Positions 1-7,630 of a stretch of DNA of 10,581 nucleotides are shown in pieces (position 1 is the stretch's first letter; each line of letters begins with the position of its first letter). The stretch spans positions 165,725-176,305 of the forward strand of contig QZLH01000029.1 of NCBI GenBank assembly GCA_003833135.1. The letters are read 5' to 3'. The translations under genes and the position numbers were made by a program. The DNA comes from Oehlia diaphana. Lineage: Eukaryota; Glomeromycota; Glomeromycetes; Glomerales; Glomeraceae. The notes beneath the pieces were generated by a model. That model ran no database searches, was not told the DNA's origin, and saw only the letters and a program-made list of their open reading frames with translations.

Positions 1-274
1 AATGGACCAAATAGTAATTTATAATGAAAGTTGTCCGAACTCCGGCCGATATTCGCTACTAAAATGGATAACTTAATAGTGCCATATTACTTTGGCATAC
101 TATGATGTATAGAATAATGGATCAATTAGTAATTTATAATGAAAGTTGTCCGAACTCCGGCCGATATTCGCTACTAAAATGGATAACTTAATAGTGCCAT
201 ATTATTTTGGCATACTATGATGTATAAATAATGGATCAATTAGTAATTTATAATGTAGGTTGTCCGAACTCCGG
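1..274. repeat. Tandem repeat array, about 115-bp unit, about 2.4 copies
   Basis: Two nearly identical full units (1-115 and 116-229) and a partial third (230-274) are seen. Each begins AATGGAYCAA and carries GTTGTCCGAACTCCGG about 30 bp in. Copies differ by a few substitutions and one small indel. The third stops right after the CCGAACTCCGG motif, where unique sequence takes over. Because the first unit starts at the window edge, the array probably continues to the left. Each full unit holds a short inverted pair (TGCCA...TGGCA) around an AT core. No reading frame crosses it. It is satellite-like DNA of unknown role and could also be tandemly arranged small transposons. Confidence 0.9.
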
Positions 275-1121
275 TTATAAAGTCTCCTGGGAATTCAATT
301 TAGCCTTTTTTTTTCGGTAATTTTTTATTCACAACCAATTAATTTTGGATACATTTTATTATGTCGGATACTTAATATTCGTATTTTGTATTATTTTATA
401 TTTTTTTATTACTTCTTCGGTATTTATTTATATTAATAAAATCATAAACTTATTATAAAAAGTCGGTCTAAAAATGCTTCAAAATTTAAGAATTAATATT
501 TTAATTATCGACTCATTATTGTTTGGATAGATTCCTATCGCGTACGTGCATTGAGCTTTGTTACTTTGCTTTTGAGATAACAAAAGCTTCATTGAACAAA
601 GCAACAAAGGTAATACAAACATTTAAACAATTTTTTTTTATTTTAACCTTCGATAAAAAATTATTTTGATTATTTCTTTTCTAATAACAAAAAATAAACC
701 TTCTTTTTTTATTTGTATGAAAGATAAAATTTATTTTTTTTTCCAACAAAAATTATCAAGAACTTTGACTTTTTAAAAAAAGAATCCTTCAGGTAAAATT
801 CTTTTTTTAGTCAATATATGAAATTTTCTAAGAAATAAATGAATGATTTTCAATCCCAATTTAAATATAATTCATTATTTAATCTACTTGATTTTTTTTT
901 TTAAAAAAATACATTCGTATCATGGAAGGTTAATACACGGTAGTAACCTCTTTCGTTGATATAAAACATTAAAGCATTCGGCGATACCCGCGATAGGGTA
1001 CGCTCAGCGATTGGATAACCAGCAATAAGGTAGCCAGCAATAGGATAAGCTTCCTCTCAAAGAGTCCCTCCAAATATAACACTGATTAACCTACATATTA
1101 CCGAATAGCCTACGTATTACC
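275..1121. other. AT-rich non-coding stretch
   Basis: No open reading frame of note, tRNA or rRNA is visible on either strand. The stretch is dominated by A and T runs. Two short direct repeats lie near its right end: CCAGCAATA at 1019-1027 and 1034-1042, and CCTACATATTACC / CCTACGTATTACC at 1090-1102 and 1109-1121. The second repeat abuts the first ATG of the recombinase relic. From about 960 the base composition becomes more balanced, which may mark the start of the old gene's upstream region. Confidence 0.7.
556..609. repeat. Imperfect hairpin
   Basis: CTTTGTTACTTTG (556-568) pairs with CAAAGCAACAAAG (597-609) at 12 of 13 positions. Inside it CTTTTG (569-574) pairs with CAAAAG (581-586) around a 6-base loop. 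Ten unpaired bases (587-596) form a one-sided bulge. No gene is adjacent. It could be the core of a decayed palindromic mini-transposon, or chance in AT-rich DNA. Confidence 0.5.
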
Positions 1122-2113
1122 ATGTCTGCTATCGTTACCAAGTTCGTGAGAGAGAATAATCTTAATCCAGAAATGAGACTGAAATGAGCCTCGTTGAACT
1201 TAGCCAACTTGCGCCAGAATTGCACAAACTCTTAATAGATAAAGTAAAAAGAGATCAGGTGCGTCGATGACTTCTAAATGGATACAACTTTAGTAGAGGG
1301 CAAGCGTCTATAATGGTACCCTTTCAGAAAAGTGGCCGACCTAAAGGTGGAGACGCAATGCCTCCGGGCGAAACTTCTGATTCACTACCGGAAGGAGGTG
1401 CAGTGAATGTATGCCAAGTATCGCAAGAAGAGACTATTGGAGAATTAGCTCAGCGCATCGTCCGGGAGAATATTAGTGAAATGGAAGTAAGGGATATGGC
1501 TAAGGCTTTAGTCAAAACAGCTTCCAATGCAACCAGTGGACTATCGCGTATATCACAACTTCGAAAAGAACTGCGCTACCTTTGATCTCAAGACAACCCG
1601 CTTATCAAATAAAATGCAGAAGGAGCGTCGTCTGGAACGTCCAGACCACTTTGCGTTAGAATTGGTTAAGGAGAGATTGGATATCAAAAATGCCTGGCAC
1701 ACAAGCTCTTGCCAATATAATGATAATGCTCTGTATACGCCCAGCTGAACTCAAAACTTACGTATAGCCGATGGGAAAGTAGCGAAGAGCGAGCTAACCA
1801 GCTACTTTCTTGGATGCAGAATGCAATTTCTTCAAGACAGTTAAGAGATCCAGGTATACCCGGGGTTAAATGGTTAAATACATTCCTAAAGAAACATGAC
1901 TTATTACTTTCTCATTTGCGCAAAATTGGAGCAGTATTTGCGGTAATGGTGCATGGAGCTAAGATTTATCAAATGCTATGAACATTGCCAGTGAAGCACT
2001 TCGGGACAGTCCCGATAATAACTCTTCACTGGCGCAAAACTATACAATAGTTAATTCCTCGTGGGGTACCTTACGATCAGGCAAAGCCATTCAAAGTCTT
2101 TGACGAAAACTAA
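1122..2113 (+). pseudogene. Decayed tyrosine-recombinase-like gene
   Basis: The relic is read in pieces across all three forward frames. An N-terminal piece starts at ATG 1122 and shifts near 1170 into a frame with a TGA at 1268-1270 that continues to 1585. Further pieces follow, with shifts near 1580, 1690, 1758, 1780, 1975 and 2065. The C-terminal half carries what look like tyrosine-recombinase signatures. IMLCIRPAELKTL (about 1713-1755) resembles the first catalytic-arginine box, with Arg at 1738-1740. SHLRKIGAVFA (about 1909-1941) resembles the HxLR box. ALRDSPDN followed by QNYTIV resembles the LGH...Y box, with the candidate nucleophile Tyr at 2041-2043. The canonical His before LR reads Ser, and the LGH His reads Asp. 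Such enzymes cut and rejoin DNA in Cryptons, DIRS elements and integrating viruses; which group this belongs to is not resolved. It is clearly dead. Confidence 0.6.
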
Positions 2114-2233
2114 TCATATGGCCGCGCATCCCGGGAAATTGGCCGAGGTGAAATTTATTTTTTCGAACAAGATATAGCATATAACGCATTTATCTGTTTA
2201 GACGTGCGGTTAGATCGAAGGAAAGAAGGATAA

Positions 2234-2755
2234 CAGCTGACCGAAGGTCACAAGATTTCATCTGATTGTAAACCCAGTGCGCAAGTGAAAAGATTGGAGG
2301 ATAATACTATTCGGCACAAAAAGCGATTCGTCCGAAGAATTTGGGGCAGTCAATCCCAGTCGGGTAGATATTGCACTCCAAAGAGATCAGCTCGGGAGAT
2401 TTCTAATGGACACGTGAGTTGGCTGTGCTTGTGCGACAAAAAAAAATCAAAAGAAATAACTTATCCACACTCTTCCTTTTCCCAAAAACAAACGCGAGAA
2501 GAATGGGAAAATGCTTTGTTGCGACTTTGAACCTACCAGTCAAAAGCATATGTCATGAAGGGCTGAGGACTTTGCAATTCCGAGATCGTCAGGCACAAGG
2601 CCACTTAGAAACTGGCGAGGAAGATCACTAAACTAAAAGGAATCAAGTTCACGTACACGTGTGATTTCGAAGGTTTCTTGGCATCATACGATAATGTTAA
2701 TCAATTTCCTGTCTGCGGGACTCGGCCTTTTGTTATTCCACTCGCCCAGATATAA
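2234..2755 (+). pseudogene. Decayed coding remnant of unknown family
   Basis: Successive open pieces in different frames read as one continuous protein-like text. One frame runs from 2234 to 2530 and ends in REEWENALLRL. An overlapping frame from about 2419 to 2631 contains NLPVKSICHEGLRTLQFRDR. A third follows a TAG at about 2606 and runs to 2755, containing CDFEGFLASYDNVNQFPV. Composition is polar, with many Arg and Lys in the first part. I do not recognise a domain. It follows the recombinase relic by about 120 bp on the same strand and shows similar decay, so it may be the 3' part or a second gene of the same unit. That link is inference. Confidence 0.5.
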
Positions 2756-2921
2756 AGCGTGAAGGACTGGTCGTAGGTAGAAGTTCAGCTAACCTTCCCG
2801 CGAAAAATTAAGGTATGAAATTATGTTATTATTTGTAGAATTATGTTCCGAAGCATCTTTACAACTGTGCAAACGGAAATATATTCGTTATGAGCCTTTA
2901 TAATTAGGAAGAAAGCGTACA

Positions 2922-3134
2922 ATGGCCGAAACCACGCGAAGCGTCAGTCTTAATGTTCTTGTTATCTCCACCGAGCCTGAAAATATTACTAAACAAAGTA
3001 TCACACTTAAGATTCTCTTAACGACAAAAATTGACCAACTAAGGCCTATGATTAAGGAACAATGGCTATCGTTCTTTGCAAATATTCTTCCTATCAACTT
3101 TATTCTCCACAAGGCTGATTCGCAATTTAGTTAA
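2922..3134 (+). pseudogene. Crinkler (CRN)-type N-terminal header fragment
   Basis: A 70-codon ORF from ATG 2922 to TAA 3132-3134. The layout matches the ubiquitin-like header of CRN-family proteins: a hydrophobic first strand (SVSLNVLVIS), a second strand (ITLKILL), a helix-like TKIDQLRPMIKEQ, then FFANI and a late HKAD where CRN headers have a Leu-x-Lys-x-Asp-like motif. In CRN proteins this header precedes a variable C-terminal nuclease, kinase or NTPase domain. Here the frame ends straight after the header, and nothing recognisable follows before the transposon at 3418. It is therefore best read as a truncated or frameshifted relic. A free-standing small ubiquitin-like protein is a less likely alternative. 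The CRN call rests on pattern resemblance only. Confidence 0.42.
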
Positions 3135-3408
3135 TATAGGATGGGGATGTTCCCGGCTGCGAAGAAATGTTCCCATATGAATTAATTTTTCTAAGCATTT
3201 TAACATCCAGCTTCATATGATAGAATTCATATTGTTGTAAAAATGTAAATGCCATCCATAACTTCACTGCAGGTTGTAACAGCGACATATTCGCATTTTT
3301 TATGTATTAGTTGCTACTTCCGGCAACGATTTATTTTATTAAATAAAGCATTGTTATACTAGGAATAGGGTCGTTTCCAAACGAGCGAATATCTTGTGAA
3401 CTTGATAA
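3135..3408. other. Non-coding spacer
   Basis: AT-rich with no usable frame. AATAAA-like signals occur around 3349-3356 (TTAAATAAAG). These could have served as a polyadenylation signal for the upstream relic. Nothing else is seen. Confidence 0.5.
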
Positions 3409-3417
3409 ATGTCACGT
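3409..3417. repeat. Left target-site duplication, ATGTCACGT
   Basis: ATGTCACGT lies directly outside the left terminal inverted repeat and recurs identically at 4122-4130 directly outside the right one. A 9-bp duplication is the footprint of cut-and-paste insertion. Confidence 0.9.
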
Positions 3418-4121
3418 TGGGGTGTGCGGTCAATTAATTAAATCAAAACTATATGTGGACCCATATAAAATTTACTATTAAAGATTTTTTCATGCAACAA
3501 TAAATCATGCAGCAATAATAATATTGGTCCCATTATATTTTCCTAATCCTATTATTATTATACTATACATACATACAATAATATAACGATAAATATCAAT
3601 GTAAAATATAATAGTTATTTATTGGTTTATCTTTATTGACGAAAAAAGAGCAGTTATTTATTAGTTAGTATGGCGATTACGTCGTGAAAGGGGAGGCATT
3701 ACCGTTAAAAAACCCGAAAATTTAAAAGTTCGATAGCTTTAAATTTAATTAGCATTTGAAAAAATATAAAAATTCAAATAAACACCCAATAACTTGAAAG
3801 ATAATGTAGCAGTTTCACTTTTTTTGAAAAACACTAAGGAGAAAATTTTTCCTTGTGCAGATACGTCTTAAAGTGCTACTTTATTTATTTTCGGGACACG
3901 AAAAATCTTTTTTGGAAAAAACAAACTGTCACATGAAAGAGACAGTGATTTAAAATATTTTTATGGAATTTGGGGTGTAAATGATAGGAAGAATTTAATT
4001 TTATGGAAGTATAAAAACATATCAATTTAGTATGGAATTTATTATAAGACGGAATTAATCAATAGTTTAATCAGAAAAGTAAAATTTATAGGAGCCACAT
4101 ATAAGTTGACCGCATACCCCA
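3418..4121. mobile_element. Non-autonomous DNA transposon (MITE-like), 704 bp, 9-bp target duplication
   Basis: The ends are inverted copies. TGGGGTGTGCGGTCAA at 3418-3433 matches the reverse complement of the right end (4106-4121) at 15 of 16 bases. After an insertion of about 15 bases in the left arm the match resumes: TATATGTGG, then ATAAA and TTTACT, to about 3477 and 4078. A perfect 9-bp duplication flanks it. The interior is AT-rich, without a transposase frame, so the element needed an enzyme made elsewhere. Inside the left end a 15-bp period repeat occurs (TCATGCAACAATAA at 3490-3503, TCATGCAGCAATAA at 3505-3518). A 9-bp duplication is typical of Mutator-like elements and also occurs in Merlin-type elements; the superfamily is inferred only. 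It sits about 185 bp upstream of the ATG of the SAM-like relic, in its former promoter region. Confidence 0.88.
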
Positions 4122-4130
4122 ATGTCACGT
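4122..4130. repeat. Right target-site duplication, ATGTCACGT
   Basis: Identical to 3409-3417. The exact match suggests the insertion is fairly recent compared with the heavy decay of the neighbouring genes. Confidence 0.9.
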
Positions 4131-5650
4131 GTAATGAGCGCTGTAATGTGCTACGCAGCTACGCAAAATCACCCGACTTGTTGTGCGACATAAAAACCTA
4201 TATTAACGCCCTGCTTTCTCAGTAGTACATTTTTTTTTCCACACCGGTTCGTCTCCGAACGTAACACATTTTTCATCCGAGCCCTTACAACGTATAAATA
4301 TCACTATGTCAGAAACTAACATGCTTACCTCTACTTCCGCTACTATACCAGGTAATGAGACGCTTACGTTGGCGGAAGAAATTAAAAAGTATGACGAACT
4401 TATCTTGTTTTGAAAAGAACAGGACTTAGGGCTTAGCGAGACAGCTCTCAAAATCTTAGAAAATGAAGAGGTTAATGGCCGGGACTTCCCAAGACAACCA
4501 GCCGAATTACAAAAAAACGTCAAGCGGGCATAGCTCATTATTGGCTGTTGAAGGATAGGACAGATGTTGAGAAGGAGCCGGAATATTTCCTGATGCAAAT
4601 AAAAATAAACAATCATGTTATCCGAGCTTGAAGTTTGAGACAGCGAATCTACAAACTGAAGGCCGAGCTTAAGATTAAGAATGATGAACCTGAAGCATGG
4701 AGGCAACGCGCTACTCTGAACGAGTAAAAGATTGACGAGCTTAAAGCTCGAAATGCTAATCTCGAGGTTGAGAATTCCGATCTTAAGAACAAGGTTGCGA
4801 AGCTTGAGCAGGAACACAAGTCTACAGTCGAGGATCTAAAACGAAAAGATACAGAGCTTGAGAGTATGCCCGTGAAAATGAAACAGGGTTCGCACAGTGG
4901 GTGTGCAGTCACAAGTGAAGACGCGGAGCGCTGCTAATACCAAGACATGCGAAGCTTCTGAAAGGCAAAAGAAAAACGTTAGTGATGAGATTCAGAGTAA
5001 GTGGGAAAAGAAACAAACGCTTGAATCGTCTGCCCAGGACTCAACGAGTAATCATCGGATGATTTCGGAAAATTCGGGAACCGTGACAAAAAGTCACGAT
5101 CAGAAACGGAAAATCAAATAGTAGAGGGTTTGATTTAAGTGCTGACCTTGTGTTGTTCGTTAACGAAATTAGTGTATGGAAGATATGATCCCGGACTCCG
5201 CACAAAAATTATCGGAATTATTTGATAAAGCAATAAAACAAGCCAGAAACAAATCCTATACTAGTTTTATTATTCTCTTGAATTTGAAAACAGAGTCAGA
5301 AGCCTCACAATGGATGGCAATGTTAAGGATAAAACGGCAAGGCCGAAAATATATAAGGTAATGAAACCTTTTCTACCTATCTGCTATGATTACAGATGTG
5401 AATTTGCGTAAGAAAACTGAAAGAGCTCGAAGAATCCTTAAGCTCTTTGGTGAAGAAGGTGTAGGCATAGACAGGATTCAAAACGTTACATATAGTGCAA
5501 GTGCTATCTCGGGATTAAAAGATACTCAAATTCAGCATATTATAAATCAGTTGACTTCGAAAACCGGGACATTTTGTCATACTACGACGACGCTTTTATG
5601 AAGAGATTTGATGATGATTCTGGGGATGAAACTTTCGAAGTGGATGCAGA

Positions 5651-5962
5651 AATAGTATCCAGCCGGAGGCTAGCGAATTTTCGGACGAAGAAAGTGAGAA
5701 TGAAACGTCAGCAAGTTCTTCTATTACTGACTCTGACTCCGACGAATCTATAGACTCGAACCACCAGATCCATTACGAATCTTCGAAAGAAGAAAGCCAG
5801 AATGAAACGTCTGTAAGTTCTCCCAACTCTGATACTAATTACGATGAATCTGACGCGGAATGTGAGGAAGGAACGCCTCGAATCACGGATGAAGACAACT
5901 TGGCAGCTTTTAGAGTTCCCGAAGAGATAAGGATAGAGGAAGGAACGAATGATTATTATTAG
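5651..5962 (+). other. Acidic low-complexity tail with internal duplication
   Basis: This open frame has no ATG of its own and forms the C-terminal part of the SAM-like relic. It is dominated by Ser, Asp, Glu and Thr. Two adjacent blocks look like copies of each other: one begins SDEESENETSASS and leads into DSDSDES, the other begins SKEESQNETSVSS and leads into DTNYDES. The frame is entered by a shift near 5650 and closes at TAG 5960-5962, just before an intron-like segment. Confidence 0.55.
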
Positions 5963-5990
5963 TACTAATTAATTTTTTATAATTAATAAG
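5951..5990 (+). other. Possible relic intron 3' part
   Basis: The acidic frame stops in GATTATTATTAG. It is followed by TACTAATTAAT (5963-5973, close to the fungal TACTAAC branch site), a T-rich run and AATAAG ending at 5990. From 5991 a clean 42-codon frame runs to TGA 6117. A splice acceptor at 5989-5990 fits. The only strict GT donor close by (5961-5962) would give an intron of about 30 bp, shorter than usual, so the donor may be mutated or the intron partly deleted. Confidence 0.3.
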
Positions 5991-6119
5991 ACGTTAGCAA
6001 TTTCACCTAATTCTGACGATTCTGAATCCCGCCGAGGTGGACCTATAGACCATCCGAACCATGATATTCTACGCGAAGAAATGTATCTCGATCATAATCC
6101 GAGCGCAGCACTCATGTGA

Positions 6120-6490
6120 AAGGCGCAGCATGACATCGGTTAGGGTCTATGCAATGTAAGATTAGATTCGCATTTTTTTACTCCGCAATTGTTTCATCCA
6201 CGACTAATATCCGCTACTTCATATTTTACTAGTTTAGTTTAGCTGAACTTATTACATTGATAACTCATTACCAAAATAAAGATGTGCTGTTTTATTATAT
6301 ATTCGCAAATATAAATTTTATGTTACTAGTAATACTAAAATAATTCTCTAACAAGTGTATGTTCATATGGTGATTTCGCATACATTACTTTGCAGACTAA
6401 TATTTTTTTCATCATGCTATTCTGTTATTCTGTTAGATCCGTAGAATTTTCTTTATTTTCCATCTTTGTCATGAAATAAAAATTCTTACA
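6120..6490. other. AT-rich spacer between convergent relics
   Basis: Non-coding on both strands. It separates the 3' ends of two convergent relics. AATAAA at 6274-6279 could be the polyadenylation signal of the forward gene. No other structure is recognised. Confidence 0.5.
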
Positions 6491-7606
6491 TTAGAATGCA
6501 TTTGCTGCCAACTTATTGTGTAAAGATACGCACCCTAGAGTTTCCATTAGCTTTTTAATGACCGGTCCAAAAACGTAATCCATATTACGGTTGTCCACAA
6601 TAATCACGAGATCACCATATTTATTGATTCGAAACAATTTGACCTTTTATTCTGCCCACGAGGAAACTCCACTGAAATATAAATATGTTTCCGATTGTCC
6701 GTTGAATTTTTGATTGTCTCATGATTCTTTTTATCAGATACCCGGTATTTTCGGTGTAGTTCAAATCGTAATCTACACCATCAAAGTCTAAATCTTGTCC
6801 ATACTCTTCCTTTTCATTAGCTGCGGGAATTCCTATTTGGAGGCATAATTGTTTTTTATAAGAGGAAAATTTCACGGGTTCAAAATTTTTCTCTTTCCCG
6901 GGTTTTCCATATACTGAAATTTCATACAAGACTTGATTAACTGCTTTTCGACTTTTTTTCGCCCAATAGGTCTTCCAGAAACTGTACAACTCACTAATAA
7001 CAGTACCACCTTTTGCTCATCATCCACAAGAGAGAGCACCAAGTCTGATCCTGAGCAGGGTTCTGATTGGATTGCACGATAACGAAAAGCTTCATTACTA
7101 ACATATCAGGCTAAAGGAACTGCATTTGATAGATTTGAAACTGTTACGAATTTCATCGTGGAAGTGATCCATGAAGGAAGGTCAAATTGTTGACCATTTT
7201 TCCATTTGTTAAGTTCTTTTGTACATTACGCCCACATTTCTGAATAATTGCTGTAATAAAGACCGCATCAAATTCATTGCCAATTGATGAATTAATATTG
7301 AGCAGGATAATGTTATCAACAAAGACACCTACTAAAGATTCCCTCTTCTTTGAAAGAAAACTTCGATGCCAGAGACGAGGTAAGATTCAAATGATGGGTT
7401 GATTTTGATCTCTTCAGAAGAAGTTTCATTATAGTGGCTAGGAGTGAAACATTCCGGTGACTCGTAAGGAACGATACTGTATTTGCGTGGTTTTATAGCT
7501 TGGCTGTACCTTTGATTGAGAAAAATATGAAGCTTAAAATCGCTTTTTCTGGATGTAAATTATCTGGACCCACATATTTACATGCGTTTTCCAAATATAC
7601 TTCCAT
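6491..7606 (-). pseudogene. Decayed gene of unknown family, possibly restriction-nuclease-like
   Basis: Read on the minus strand from a possible ATG at 7604-7606 to TAA at 6491-6493, the text moves through all frames. Pieces in order are: MEVYLENACKYVGPDNLHP; EIKINPSFESYLVSGIEV; SLVGVFVDNIILLNI; NEFDAVFITAIIQKCG; KWKNGQQFDLPSWITST; a TGA, then SNEAFRYRAIQSEPCSGSDL followed by a VVLLLVSC strand; VLYEISVYGKPGKEK; and finally YGDLVIIVDNRNMDYVFG. One frame of 122 codons (6621-6989) survives. An acidic residue after Gly-Ser followed by hydrophobic strands is compatible with a PD-(D/E)xK-type fold, but no catalytic set is proven. The segment resembles C-terminal regions of large hypothetical proteins of Rhizophagus. 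It lies 24 bp beyond the stop of the zinc-ribbon nuclease relic on the same strand. Confidence 0.5.
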
Positions 7607-7630
7607 ACCAAAGCTTATAGTCCATACAAG

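Larger units (their letters stand above)
4306..6119 (+). pseudogene. Decayed SAM-like / coiled-coil protein gene with acidic tail
   Basis: ATG 4306 opens a Ser/Thr-rich leader followed by a SAM-like segment (ETLTLAEEIKKYDEL, then a TGA at 4411-4413, then GLSETALKILENEEVNGRDF). The frame ends at TAG 4531-4533. A strong coiled coil follows at about 4644-4937, with a TAA at 4725-4727 and repeated KIDELKARNANLEVEN-type heptads rich in Leu, Glu and Lys. A charged linker runs 4938-5121. A helical block covers 5176-5601, with shifts near 5265 and 5380 (KLSELFDKAIKQARNKSYTS, GLKDTQIQHIINQL). A Ser/Asp/Glu-rich tail spans about 5650-5962, and a last exon-like piece ends at TGA 6117-6119. SAM domains mediate protein-protein contacts. 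At least six lesions make it dead. The overall architecture resembles expanded hypothetical families of Rhizophagus; its function is unknown. Confidence 0.62.

Noticed and set aside
1..274. CRISPR-like array
   Set aside because: The whole 115-bp unit repeats, with no variable spacers, and the rest of the window is eukaryotic in style.
960..1060. Possible tRNA or small structured RNA in a locally less AT-rich patch
   Set aside because: No cloverleaf, no T-loop GTTCRA motif and no paired acceptor ends could be found.
2888..3112. Minus-strand frame of 74 codons, hydrophobic
   Set aside because: It overlaps the Crinkler-like header on the opposite strand and lacks any motif; probably a shadow.
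4203..4817. Long minus-strand open frame (204 codons)
   Set aside because: It is antisense to the SAM-like and coiled-coil relic. Its Leu/Ser/Phe-rich text is what the complement of Lys/Glu-rich coiled-coil codons gives, and no domain is visible.
4649..4912. Second minus-strand open frame antisense to the coiled coil
   Set aside because: Same cause: Ser/Leu/Phe-rich complement of a charged heptad region.
7565..7585. Similarity of CCCACATAT here to the transposon's inner end motif (TATATGTGGACCC)
   Set aside because: The match is short and lies inside protein-like text of the minus-strand relic (KYVGPDN), with no paired end nearby.
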